64,000 nucleotides of DNA from contig NC_053492.1 in NCBI RefSeq assembly GCF_905171775.1, positions 63,263,355-63,327,354 on the forward strand. Reading direction: 5' to 3'. This stretch comes from Rana temporaria (Eukaryota > Chordata > Amphibia > Anura > Ranidae). A program made the translations under genes and the position numbers. Position 1 is the first letter of the stretch. Each line of letters opens with the position of its first letter. Shown here one piece after another: positions 1 to 10,904 of this stretch. The notes beneath the pieces are model-generated. The model was not told the origin of the DNA. It did not search any database and saw nothing but the letters and a program-made list of their open reading frames with translations.

Positions 1-196
1 ATTTGAGTCGGCTGGAAAAAGCAGCTATTTTAAAAAAATATGCGGAAGAAAAAAAAGCTCAATTCTCTCAGCTATAGAGATTGTTATTTGCTGCAGTAGG
101 CTCAGTTCACAAAGCTAACACAGCAGAATAAAGAATCTTATTTTCAGAAAGATACTATTAGTTTCAGTCAAAGTGTATGTAAGCCCAAAACTTTTA

Positions 197-923
197 GCCA
201 GATTCAGAAAGAGTTAAGCCGGCGTATCAGTAGATATGCCGTCATAACTCTGAATCGAAGCCGTCGTATATTTAAGTGTATTCTCAAATTGAGATACACT
301 TAAATCTAGCTAAGATACGACATCCTGCGCCGTCATATTTTAGATTTCTATTTAGGCTGGCCGCTAGGGGAGTGAACGCTGATTTACGCCTAGAATGCGT
401 AAATCAGCAAGATACGCCTATTCACGAACGTACGCTTGCCCGTCGCAGTAAAGATACGCCGTTTACGTGAGGGGGTTTTCAGGCGTAAAGTTATTCCACC
501 AAAAAGCTGGCCTAGCCAATGTTAAGTATGGATGTCGTTCCCGTGTCGAATTTTGAAAATTTTACGTTGTTTGCGTAAGTCGTCCGTGAATGGTGCTGGA
601 CGTAATTTACGCTCACGTCGAAACCAATAAGTCCTTGCGGCGTAATTTGGAGCATGCGTACTGGGATACGTCCACGGACGGCGCATGCGCCGTTCGTTCA
701 AAACGTAATTTACGCGGGGTCATGGTTTATTTACATAAAACACGCCCACCTCATCACAATTTGAATTAGGCGCGCTTACGCCGGCCCATTTACGCTACGC
801 CGCCGTAACTTAGGACGCAAGTGCTTTGTGAATACAGCACTTGCCTCTCTGACTTACAGCGGCGTAGCGTATATGCGATACGCTACACCTGCACAAAGTT
901 AAGCCAGTCTTTCTGAATCTGGC
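197..923. mobile_element. MITE, GCCAGATTCAG family, copy 1
   Basis: A 727-bp element with no coding capacity. It begins GCCAGATTCAGAAAGA and ends TCTTTCTGAATCTGGC, a near-perfect terminal inverted repeat, and both sides are flanked by TA. The interior is full of short CG-rich palindromic words such as TACGACGGCG and GCGCATGCGC. Related copies lie at 3483-5773 and 31942-32683, and a cousin at 28704-29341. The superfamily is not settled: TA flanks fit Tc1/mariner, but the cousin has a TAA duplication that fits PIF/Harbinger. Confidence 0.75.
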
Positions 924-925
924 TA

Positions 926-1226
926 TTTATTTTTCAAGTTTTGCATACAATAGTATGGAAGAATTAAAACCACCTACCATTTTAATATGTCTAACATTGG
1001 GGAACTTTCCCTTCATTTGTACCAAAGACACAAGGGGAAGCTAGAGGTAATGTCCCAAATAAAAATAATTCCTTCCTTAGTTACCCCTGTAACAAGTGTC
1101 GCCACCGAAAGATTTCCCTATCTTATTCTGGGATTTTGTATTTCCCCTTACTTCATTTCTGTATCCCTGGGTTCATTTTATACAGGGTTCGTGATCTTTT
1201 TTCTTTTCTCAATCTGGTTCATGATC
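926..1226. other. Unassigned non-coding interval
   Basis: AT-rich sequence between two elements. I see no convincing reading frame, RNA gene or terminal repeat. Confidence 0.5.
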
Positions 1227-1645
1227 TTAACCACTTGAGCTCTGGAAGAATTGGCTGCCCAATGACCGGGCTGTTTTTTGTGATACCGCACTGCGTTGCT
1301 TTAACTGACAATTGCGCGGTCAGTGCAACGTTGCACCCAAACACAATTTACATGTTTTTTTCTCCCACAAATAGAGCTTTCTTTTGGTGGTATTTGATCA
1401 CCTCTGCGGTTTAATTATTTTGTGCCATAAACAAAAAAACTGCGACAATTTTGAAAAAATAAATACATAGGTACATTTTTTGAACTTTTTGCTGTAATAA
1501 ATAACCCCCCAAAAATATACATTAAAAAAAATTCTTTCTCAGTTTAGGCAGATATGTACTTTTCTACATCATTTTGGTAAAAAAAAATCGCAATAAGCGT
1601 ATATTGAATGGTTTGCGCAAAAGTTATAGCGTCTACAATATAGGG

Positions 1646-1692
1646 ATGCCCCAGTAGAAGTCACATGAGACGAAACGCGTAGGGATTGGTAT
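1646..1692 (+). ncRNA. Hammerhead-ribozyme-like motif 1 (degenerate)
   Basis: Order of parts: box CAGTAGA (652-658 within the 1600s; consensus CUGANGA), one extra A, stem II GTC/GAC, then GAAAC and the putative cleavage triplet GTA before GGG at 1682. Stem I can form from ATGCC-CC with GGG-ATT-GGTAT. Two box positions differ from consensus, so self-cleavage is doubtful. Hammerheads in Penelope-like elements are an established association; assignment here is by eye. Confidence 0.5.
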
Positions 1693-2498
1693 GCCACTTC
1701 CCATATTGCCTCCTTTTTATTGCCATTTGTGATCACTTTTAATGTTTTTCTTTGTGGCTTTATTACAATAAAACCTTCTTACTTTTTTGATCTGCACAAT
1801 TGGAGCCCTGTTTTTTTCTTTCTCCCTGCATGTCTCTTGGAGTGAGTTTTTTTGGAGCAGGAACATTGTGCCTTCCAAATCCCCACAGGGGGTTCCGTGC
1901 AACCACTAAAACTTTCCGTTGGAATTAGTGTGGTTAATCTGGGAGATCCGGTTCGGTATACTGTTTGAGGATATTATACATCCAAGGTCCTTCATTGAAG
2001 ATCTTTGGGTCCCCATCGTCCATTTTCGTGGTTCCAACTGCACAGAGTCTCTGGTGAAGCCGAGCTGATCCGGTTCGAGATTTCTCATGCTCACACGATC
2101 TGGTAGATCCATTGATTCTGGTAAGCGCATTTACATCTTCTTTTCGTCGGAAGGAATGATTGTTTACCCATGAGGATCCATGTGGCCACACGTTTTATTT
2201 CTTCACTGTTTTTCCACAAGTTACATTGATGGACTCATTTTGTCTCCTTTTAGTTGATGTGGACTTATCAACACATTTATTATTATTTCTTTTTATTTTG
2301 ATTGTTTTTATCATCACTGGTATACTACAGCGATCACCGGTTTAGTACATCGCTAATAATATATTGAGACTTCATTGTCTCTTTTCAATCAATAGCGCTA
2401 CATTTTATCTTCTTCACTTTCACAATTTTTGTCACATTGTTGTGTAGCAGCTTTTGATTTATTTTTTAATTCCAGATAAGCGCAATATTTTTCCCTTT
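1646..2498 (+). mobile_element. Penelope-like tail (HHR-like head plus 3' tail) inserted in TTAA element
   Basis: An 853-bp insertion recognisable because the host element resumes after it. The flanking 14-mers TCTACAATATAGGG (1632-1645) and TCTACAAAATAGGG (2499-2512) differ at one base and match the uninterrupted site in the sister copy near 6520, so they are a target-site duplication. The insert starts with a hammerhead-like motif and ends with AAGCGC followed by a T-rich terminus, the same head and tail seen at 13466-14144. No RT is present, so it is either 5'-truncated or non-autonomous. Confidence 0.7.
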
Positions 2499-3013
2499 TC
2501 TACAAAATAGGGGCTAGATGTATGGATTTTTTTTTAATATATTTTTTTTTCATTAGTATTGGCGGCGATCTGCGTTTTTTATCATCACTGAAACTTTATG
2601 GCGGACACATCGGACACCTTTGACACTATTTTGGGACCATTGTCATTTATACAGCGATCAGTGCTATAAAAATGCACTGCTACTGTGTAAATGACACTGA
2701 CAGGGAAGGGGTTAAACATTAGGTTGGCGATGAATTGGTTAAGTGTGTGCTAGGGAGTGATTCTAACTGTGGGGGGGATGGGCTACCAGTGACATGACAG
2801 CGATCACTGCTCCCGATCACAGGGAGCAGTAGATCCCTGCCATGTCACTAGGCAGAACAGGGAAATGACTTACGTTCTGCAGCTCTGTGAGACGATCGCA
2901 GGCATCCGGCGGACAACGACGGCAAATTCAAAGCAACGTACAGGTACGTTGCTTTGCGCAGCCATGCCATTCTGCCGGTGTATATGTACAGGACGCGGTC
3001 AGCAAGTGGTTAA

Positions 3014-3482
3014 AAAAAATAAGACGCTGAACCAGAAACCCATTGAAATCAATAACAGACAAGGAGTTGGAAAACATAAACCCATGCAAAAAAATAATTT
3101 AAAATTCTATTTGGCTGGTGGCAATGATTTGCATTGCATACTAGCACGTTATGAAAGACTTACCTTGAAACGAAGCCCCACAGCAGCAGGCTGTCACCGC
3201 TGCAGAGGGTTCCATCTTCACCCGGTCTTCCTTCTGTGTTTTTAGGCTGCTTGATTGGCCGAGACATAACAACGTCACCGGGTATGCACGCAGAGTCACA
3301 GAAGCAGCATAGCTCTGAAGGAATGGCATGGGTATGCCGTTCCTTCAGAGTGCATGAACCGTTGACATCACCGGCTGCTGCTCACTAGAACATCTCCTAA
3401 ACGGTGCATGTTTAGGAGATATTCATTTTACCTAGAAATGAGCTTTATTAGAAGCTTACCTGTAGGTAATAATAAGCATAGA
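3014..3482. other. Non-coding repeat-derived interval
   Basis: No gene seen. The stretch 3150-3460 shares words with 17190-17400, for example TCCATCTTCACCCGGTCTTC and GGAACGGCATGGGT, so both derive from one dispersed repeat whose ends I could not fix. Confidence 0.5.
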
Positions 3483-4689
3483 GGGGTAGATTCATGTAGG
3501 AGATACGACGGCGGATCTCCAGATACGCCGTCGTATCTCTGAGTGTGCGGCGTCTATACAATCAGTTACGCATAGATTTGACTAAGATCCGGCATAAGTC
3601 TCTTACGCTGTCGTATCTTATTTGCAATTTTAGGCTGGCCGCTAGGTGGCGCTTCCATTTATTTACATGTCGAATATGCAAATTAGGTAGATACGCCGAT
3701 TCAGAAACATACGTTTGCCCAGGCGCATTTTTTTACGTCGTTTACGTTAAGCTTTTTCCGGCGTATAGTTACCCCTGCTATATGAGGCGTATCCTATGTT
3801 AAGTATGGACGTCGTTCCCGTGTCAAATTTTGAAATTTTACGTCGTTTGCGTAAGTCGTCCGTGAATGGGGCTGTGCGTAATTTACGTTCACGTCGAAAG
3901 TATTGGCTTTTTGCGGGTTAATTTCGAGCATGCGCACTGGGATTCTTTCACGAACGGTGCATGCGCCGTTCGTAAAAAAACGTCAAAAATGTGGGGTCGC
4001 ACTACATTTAAATAAAACACGCCCACATCATCCACATTTGAATTAGGCGGGCTTACGCCGGACCACATACGTTACGCCGCCGTAACATAGGGCGCAAGTT
4101 CTTTCTGAATACGGAACTTGCGCCCTAATTTACGGCGGCGTAACGTATCTGAGCAGTGGCGGCCGGTCCATAGGGACGCACGGGCGCCGCCCCCCTCCCA
4201 CAGTCACAAAAAAAAAAAAAAAAAAAACGGGCCCTTTAAGAACTTTTATTCGGCTAAAATGTCATTTTGACATTTTAGCCGCAGTTCTGGCGGCCATCTA
4301 TAGAGGGCGCTGCAGCGCCACCCCCTCTCGCAAATAACACACATTCGTGCATAAATGCACAAATGTATGTTATTGCTGGTTGCCAGCGCTGCCTGGTCTA
4401 TTCAGATAACCGGATGCGGGACGCCGGTTACCCGAATAGCGGCAGCTGGTTGGCTGAGGGGAACTGCCTATCAAAGCCAGCGGCTCTGATAGGCTTTTCT
4501 CCGGCTCTCAGATGTCTATACTCTGAGCGCAGGCAATCTGCGCTCATTGTATAAGACAAACGGCTGTTTGAGCCAATCAGGTTCCCGGATTCTGGTTATC
4601 AGGAACCTGATTGGCTGAAGCTTCACCACAGCGGCAGAAGACATCGAGGGAGCACATGGAATCCTCAGGTAAGTGCTTTTTTACAGGGA

Positions 4690-5127
4690 AAGGGGCACAG
4701 TGACATCATGGGGCACAGTGGTGACAAAGGGCACAGAGGTGACAGTTGGCACAGTGACATCATGGGGCACAGTGGTGACAAAGGGCACAGAGGTGACAAT
4801 GGGCACAGTGGCATCATGGGGCACAGTGGTGACAATGGGCACAGTGGCATCATGGGGCACAGTGGTGACAATGGGCACAGTGGCATCATGGGGCACAGTG
4901 GTGAAAATGGGCACAGTGGCATCATGGGGCACAGTGGTGACAATTGGCACAGTGACATCATGGGGCACAGTGGTGACAAAGGGCACAGAGGTGACAATGG
5001 GCACAGTGGCATCATGGGGCACAGTGGTGACAATGGGCACAGTGGCATCATGGGGCACAGTGGTGACAATGGGCACAGTGGCATCATGGGGCACAGTGGT
5101 GACAATTGGCACAGTGGCAACAGTTGA
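4690..5127. repeat. Minisatellite, ~18/36-bp units
   Basis: Tandem GGGCACAGTGGYGACAAT and GGGCACAGTGRCATCAT units alternate, giving a higher-order unit of about 36 bp repeated roughly a dozen times inside the hAT. Confidence 0.9.
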
Positions 5128-5655
5128 GGGGCACAGTGGCTGCGTTTGATGGCATGGCACAGTGGTGACAATTGATGGCACAGTGACTGCGTTTGATGGC
5201 ATGGCAGAGTGGTTACAGTTGATGGCACAGTTGCTGTGTTGCATGGCACAGTGGTGACAATTGATGGCACAGTGGTTGCGTTTGATGGCATGGCACAGTG
5301 GTGACAATTGATGGCACAGTGGCTGCGTTTGATGGCATGGCACAGTGGTGACAATTGATGGCACAGTTGCTGTTTGATGGCATGGCACAGTGGTGACAAT
5401 TGATGGCATAGTGACTGCATTTGATGGCATGGCACAGTGGTGACAATTGATGGCACAGTGGCTGCGTTTGGCATGGCACAGTGGTGACAATTGATGGCAC
5501 AGTGGCTGCGTTTGATGGCATGGCACAGTGGTGACAATTGATGGCACAGTTGCTGTTTGATGTCATGGCACAGTGGTGACAATTGATTGCACAGTGGCTG
5601 CATTTGGTGGCATGGCACAGTGGCTGCGTTTGATGGCACAGTGGCTGCATGTGAG
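5128..5655. repeat. Minisatellite, ~47-bp units
   Basis: A second tandem block built from GGCACAGTGGTGACAATTGAT followed by GGCACAGTGGCTGCGTTTGAT-type halves, about ten copies with small deletions. It shares the GGCACAGTGG core with the adjacent block, so both probably grew from one motif. Confidence 0.9.
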
Positions 5656-5773
5656 GCTGCAATTTTTTTTTTTTCGTTTGCGCCCCCCCAAAAATTTTGA
5701 GCACCAGCCGCCACTGTATCTGAGATACGTTATGCCCCGAAGAAAGTTACTCCATTGTATCTGAATCTACCCC

Positions 5774-6185
5774 AGAGAGTTTACTGCCACCTTAAGCTGA
5801 CCATAGAGACCATAGAATCTCATTCAAACATTTGTACAGAAATTCAGAAACATTGTTAAGAGCATTCAATAGTATCATTAAGGACTTAATCAATTTTGTA
5901 TAAAAACCTTCAAAGTTTACTTTGATTGCTATGTCAAAGTGGTGAATTTTACGTTTAATTTTGGGATGTACATTCGCATTACAATAAGTCCATTTTTTTC
6001 TGATTGAATACCACAAATTCAAATTTCACTTATTTGAGAAAAAAATGTCTATCCTTATTCAAATTTCCTTGTCACGAAAGTTAAAAACAATAGCTTTTCA
6101 GACCCTGTTAGCTACTGCAAAGTTAAACAAGTTTTTCGAAAACAATTTTTTTAAAGAAAATTCTACTTGTGTATAGCCAGTTTTA
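5774..6185. other. Unassigned non-coding interval
   Basis: AT-rich, with no open frame, RNA gene or repeat end that I recognise. Confidence 0.5.
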
Positions 6186-6189
6186 TTAA

Positions 6190-7115
6190 CCACTTGCTTA
6201 CTGGGAACATATACCCCCTTCCTGCCCAGGCGAAATTTCAGCTTCCTGCACTGCGTCTCTTTAACTGACAATTGCGCGGTCGTGCGACGTGGCTCCCAAA
6301 CAAAATTTACGTCCTTTTTTCCCCACAATTAGAGTTTTCTTTTTGGTGGTATTTGATCACCTCTGCGGTTTTTATTTTTTGCGCTATAAACAAAAAAAGA
6401 GCGACAATTTTGAAAAAAAAAAACACAATATTTTTTACTTTTTGCTATAATAAATATCCCAATTAGTTTTTTTTTTTAAAAATCGCAATAATCGACTGGT
6501 TTGCGCAAAAGTTATAGCGCCTACAAAATAGGGGACAGAATTATGATTTAAAAAAAAAAAATTATTAGTAATGGCGGCGATCTGTGATTTTTATTGGGAC
6601 TGCGACATTGTGGCGGACACATCGGATACTTTTGACAAATTTTTGGGACCATTCACATTTATACAGCGATCAGTGCTATAAATATGCACTGTTACTGTAT
6701 AAATGTGACTGGCAAGGAAGGGGTTAACACTAGGGGGTGAGAAAGGGGTTAAATGTGTGCCCTGCATAATGTTTCTAACTGTAGGGGGAGGGGACTGACT
6801 GGGGGAGGTGACCGATCTATGTCCCTATGTACAAGGGACACAGCATCGGTCTCCTCTCCCTGACAGGACGTGGATTTGTGTGTTCACACACACAGATCCA
6901 CGTCCTTGTCTGTGTAACCGCTGATCGCGGGTATCTGATGGACATTGCGGCCGCCAGGCACACGCAACGGCACTGCAGTGATGTGGTGGGCGCGCGCCGC
7001 CGGCGTTCACGCGCCCCCCTGTGGCCGGAGGAGACGAGGACGTCTATAGATGTCCTCCCGCCAATTCAGAGCCACCTTGTGGCTGTCTTTTAACTACAGC
7101 CGGGATAACAAGTGG
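6190..7115 (+). mobile_element. TTAA-flanked non-autonomous element, CCACTT family, copy 2
   Basis: An uninterrupted 926-bp copy bounded by TTAA (6186-6189 and 7116-7119), with ends CCACTTGCT and ACAAGTGG. It serves as the reference for the family and shows the empty-site sequence CCTACAAAATAGGG that is occupied in copy 1. The 3' third is GC-rich. No transposase is present. Confidence 0.85.
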
Positions 7116-7320
7116 TTAAAGCTCATGCTAATTCTAGGGTAGAGTGCAGTATGTCCCTGAAGGTCACCAATTCTGAGTGAGTGCTCAGAATCATTGGCTG
7201 CACAGATTCAATGCTGAATTCCAGGTTAAAGCTACTAATGTACCCGATCCTCATTTAGTCTCTATTTAAAGTGTTACTAAACCCACAACAGTAAAATTAA
7301 TCTGTATATGCAGTAAAGCA

Positions 7321-8018
7321 TAGACATGTGCATTCGTTTTCGTCCGAATTTCAGGGATTTTCGCGTTCGTTTTAACCAACGATAACAAATGTGCATGAAT
7401 CCGAAATCCGAAAGATCCGACATAAAAAATGCTTTATTTTCGTATCATTGCGACAACAGTTCAATATAGATAGGAGATTCGACATGACGGTGACAATAGC
7501 AATCTGTGTCTATCGAACCTGCGGTCGAATGTGCCTAACCCAACGCTATTAGTCCAAGATTATTCTACATAGAGAGAAATTATAGAGACATGAAGATTCG
7601 ACGAAGCAGCTAAAAACATACGATCGCCACAAATAAACATTTATGGTCAAATGCTCCGCCCATAGGCTATAGAAGAATTCTATTGTTGGTTGACTAGTAA
7701 TAATCATTACTAAATATAAGTATTACTAGACATACAACATTAGAATTCTGCTATAGCTTGTGGGCGGAGCATTCGACCAGAAATGTACGATTGTGGCGTT
7801 GTACAGTTTAGATGCTTCGTCAAATCTTCTTAGAACATTCCACGGACACCATAAGCCCTCAGTGACAGATTCGACCTTAATTCATTCGGATTTTCGGACG
7901 AATGCATTTTTTAACGAAACTAAATAAATAAAAACAAATTTCAGGAGTAACTAAATATATGTATTTTTCGGACAAAATCGAAATTCCGAAACAAAATATT
8001 TCAGTGTGCACATGTTTA
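7321..8018. mobile_element. Palindromic non-autonomous DNA element, probably hAT-like
   Basis: Begins TAGACATGTGCA and ends TGCACATGTTTA, an inverted pair. The centre (about 7640-7830) holds a second long inverted repeat around GGCGGAGCATTYGACC and TTCTAYTATAGC. Flanks are similar (GTAAAGCA and GAAAGCAT) but not an exact duplication, so the superfamily is a guess from the terminal sequence. Confidence 0.6.
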
Positions 8019-8571
8019 GAAAGCATGCTTGTTATACTCACTGTGGAACCTAAGGGGTTAATCCTCTGCATTGTGTAAAAAGGCTGTTTGATCCTGTCTT
8101 CTCTAAACCTCACTTTCTTCCATGTCTCCAATCTATCTGCTGATAGAACAAAGCTTTGGGTGCACTTTGCACATGCTCAGTTTGATGTGTATTGCTAGAG
8201 AGTTTTTTTTTTCTTGGGAGAGTGCATGTGATCAGCACAGGGCCAATCAGCACTGTCCAGACAGAGGGTCAGGGGTCCTGCAACCTCCTAGGACTGTCAG
8301 AGGAGAACAGAAACTCCTCCCACGAGATTTAACCAGACACTTATTAAAGTCATAAGACTGCTATATACTGCTGATGAGAAAAAGTATTTAGCAGGTAATA
8401 TTTACTAAAATACTTGCATTTCTGCATTCTGTGTACTGTGGGAGGCCACCAGGGATTTCACACAAAGGAAGCAATATAAATAGAACAGGATACTTTTTCA
8501 TACAAGTACATAGTACAGCAATCACATATCAGGAACATGAAATGATGGGGTAACAAACAATTTAACCACTT
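8019..8571. other. Unassigned non-coding interval
   Basis: No coding or RNA gene seen. Together with 7120-7320 it may be one older repeat split by the palindromic element, because the text reads on across the insertion (GTAAAGCA to AAAGCATGC). Confidence 0.4.
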
Positions 8572-8575
8572 AAGG

Positions 8576-9493
8576 ACCGCCTAAAGACGATATACGTCGG
8601 CAGAATGGCACGGCTGGGCACGGGCACGTACAGGTACGTCGCCTTTAAGAGCCCAGGTGTGGGTCGCGCGTGCGCTCCGGCGACGTGTGCGACCCAGTCC
8701 GAAGCTGCGTGACCGCGCCCGCAGGACACGCGGACCCGATCGCCGCCGGTGTCCCGCAATCAGTCACAGGAACTGAAGAATGGGGAGAGTTGAGTGTAAA
8801 CATACCTTCCCCGTTCTTCTGTGTGGCAGTGTCACTGATTGTCTGTTCCCTGTTATAGGGAACGACGATCAGTGACGTCACACGTTCAGCCACGCCCACC
8901 TACAGTAAGAATCACTCCTTTAGGGCACACTTAACCCCTTAGCGCCCCCTAGTGGTTAACCCCTTCACTGCCACTGTCATTTTCACAGTAATCAGTGCAT
9001 TTTTATAGCACTTTTCGCTGTGAAAATGACAATGGTCCCAAAAATGTGTCTAAAGTGTCCGATGTGTCCGCCATAATGTCGCAGTCACAAAAAAAATCGA
9101 TGATCGCCGCCATTAGTAGTTACATTTTTTTTTATAAAAATGCCATAAAACTATCCCCTATTTTGTAAACGCTATAAATTTTGCGCAAACCAATCGATAA
9201 ACACTTATTGCAATTTGTTTTACCAAAAATAAGTAGAAGAATACGTAATATAAATATTGTTTTTTTTTTTTCAAAATTGACGCTCTATTTTTGTTTATAG
9301 CGCAAAAAATAAAAACAGCAGAGGTGATCAAATACCACCAAAAGAAAGCTCTATTTGTGGGAAAAAAAGGACGCCAATTTATTTTGGGAGCCACGTAGCA
9401 CGACTGCGCAATTGTCAGTTAAAGCGGCGCAGTGCCCGAATCGCAAAAATGGGCCAGGTCCTTAACCTGCATATTGGTCCGGGTCTTAAGTGG
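8576..9493 (-). mobile_element. TTAA-flanked non-autonomous element, CCACTT family, copy 3 (reverse)
   Basis: A complete 918-bp copy in reverse orientation, bounded by TTAA (8572-8575 and 9494-9497). The diagnostic GGTGATCAAATACCACC and CGCTATAAATTTTGCGC words appear as reverse complements of copies 1 and 2. Confidence 0.85.
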
Positions 9494-9779
9494 TTAAGTA
9501 AAGTCCATTTGAAAAAATATATTAACCAGACAGTTCTTATCCTTGTCACCACCCCAATCTTCTTTTAATTTATCAGAATATCCTGCCAATCAAAGTTCAT
9601 GGGGGGTGGTGGGGAAATGGAGTAGCCAAATGCGCAAACCTTCTCCAGCCCTACAAGCAGTATGGAGGTGAGCATGCTAGTGCTGCATACTTGAACTACA
9701 CATGGGCTGTTACGTATGGCAAATAGAAAATTGGGAGGAAGGCCTCAGTAGAAGACCCTCAAATAATGGACAATGTATG

Positions 9780-10106
9780 TCCTGTACCTCATTCTGAACA
9801 ATAATACACAAAATAGTAGACCCTAACAAGATAATTATAAAGGACTTTAACGGTACCCTAAAGTTAATAAAAAGTATCAAAAATTGTTTATATAATAAAA
9901 AGATTCACATATGCATATATCCAAAAACATGAAAGACTTACAGAAATGACACACAAAAATTGCCAAAACCATCTGATACTCATTTCAGTATAGGTTCTTG
10001 TTGGCGCCACTACAGTGGGGCACAGTGAATTGCTGTTTTGACGCAGTTTGCGTTTTCGCAGGGGATAACCTGCTTCTTCAGGAAAAGTTTCAGCAAGAAC
10101 ACTCAC
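9780..10106 (-). mobile_element. Penelope-like tail fragment, reverse orientation
   Basis: Read on the minus strand, this starts with a hammerhead-like motif (10106 to 10024) and continues into AT-rich DNA typical of the PLE tails elsewhere in the window. I could not find the AGCGC/T-rich terminus, so the left boundary is uncertain. It lies upstream of the RT-bearing PLE but points the other way. Confidence 0.45.
10024..10106 (-). ncRNA. Hammerhead-ribozyme-like motif 2
   Basis: On the minus strand: box CTGAAGA (10081-10075) fits CUGANGA exactly, then one extra A, stem II GCAGG/CCTGC (10073-10058), GAA plus an extra A, stem III ACGC/GCGT, and cleavage triplet GTC at 10042-10040. Stem I pairs TTGCTG with CAGCAA and GTGA with TCAC. 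This is the best-conserved core of the four, apart from the two extra bases. Confidence 0.55.
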
Positions 10107-10889
10107 GGTTTATAACCAAAGCATTCAAATAGAAACACATTTAATTGTCCTCCTACAACCGGTTATTGTCACCCATATGATGTCAATGGACAGTCCTCAT
10201 TTTCCAACATAGTCTCAAATTCCTATGTAATTGGAACTAGGTATCCCAAGAAAAGTAGTGTGGTTTGCACTTAGTAATGTGACAGATTTTTTGTTAGGTG
10301 AATGAAGTGGCTCCCATCATGTAATTCCTCAGATCAGCGTGGAGTGAGATGACTGCTGTTACGTAACCGGCCACAGAAGACAGCGGCAAGCGGTTGTTGG
10401 AAAATAATCACCAAGTTACTGGAATGCATACATATAAGATATATCTGAAAGCACTGCTGCCTACTGGACAAAGAAAAAAACAAACTCAAATAAGGGAAAA
10501 AATTACGTCTGGATTAGTGGAATGTTTTTTTATTGCCTCAAATTCATCCTTAATCCTTAGCTAAGTGTTATTTAGTCTTATGTCTCTCATCTAATAAATG
10601 TATATCCTGGTGCTTTGTGTGTCTGAGTATATTCATCTTTTCTCACACTGCTAAGAAGCTTAACTCTATACATAACATTACAAAATACAGTATAACTCAA
10701 GTGCTGCAGTACAATATTTCAAATTCCTATTGGTAGAATAAACTGCTTATAACAAAACAGAACAGAATCAGCTACTAGCAGCATTTACATTAACTAACTA
10801 AATTGGATCACTTACAAATAATGAGTTGGGCCGGATCACACTGGTCTGACATACGCTCCGACTTTGAGAGCACTTTGAGAGCACATTGA
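10107..10889. other. Unassigned non-coding interval
   Basis: AT-rich. No open frame or RNA gene recognised. The last eight bases, CACATTGA (10882-10889), may be the left target-site duplication of the PLE that follows. Confidence 0.4.
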
Positions 10890-10904
10890 CTGAGATGAGA
10901 TGAG

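Larger units (their letters stand above)
1231..3009 (+). mobile_element. TTAA-flanked non-autonomous element, CCACTT family, copy 1 (interrupted)
   Basis: Starts TTAA-CCACTTGAG and ends AGCAAGTGG-TTAA, so the element is bounded by TTAA with inverted CCACTT ends. Landmarks shared with the copies at 6190-7115, 8576-9493 and 25964-26638 include ACTGACAATTGCGCGGTC, GGTGGTATTTGATCACC, TTTGCGCAAAAGTTATAGCG, and TGGCGGCGATCTG near the 3' half. TTAA target sites are known for the piggyBac and Kolobok superfamilies; which one applies cannot be told without a transposase. A Penelope-like insertion at 1646-2498 splits this copy. Confidence 0.75.
4154..5716. mobile_element. Non-autonomous hAT carrying a minisatellite
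   Basis: Ends are CAGTGGCGGC and GCCGCCACTG, a typical hAT terminal inverted repeat, flanked by a perfect 8-bp duplication TATCTGAG (4146-4153 and 5717-5724). No transposase is encoded. About 60% of the interior is tandem repeat. The long open frames across it (up to about 350 codons on the minus strand) are repeat-unit artefacts, not genes. The 5' end resembles hAT termini at 39133 (minus), 39772 (plus) and 63554 (minus). Confidence 0.9.
3483..5773. mobile_element. MITE, GCCAGATTCAG family, copy 2 (split by hAT)
   Basis: Terminal repeats GGGGTAGATTCA and TGAATCTACCCC bound the unit, and its interior matches copy 1 (for example TTAAGTATGGACGTCGTTCCC near 3800 against 530). A 1563-bp hAT plus its 8-bp duplication lies in the 3' quarter; removing it leaves about 720 bp, the length of copy 1. 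Confidence 0.75.

Noticed and set aside
4665..5714. 349-codon minus-strand open frame and several overlapping ones
   Set aside because: They are translations of the GGCACAGTGG minisatellite in every frame; repetitive residues and no domain.
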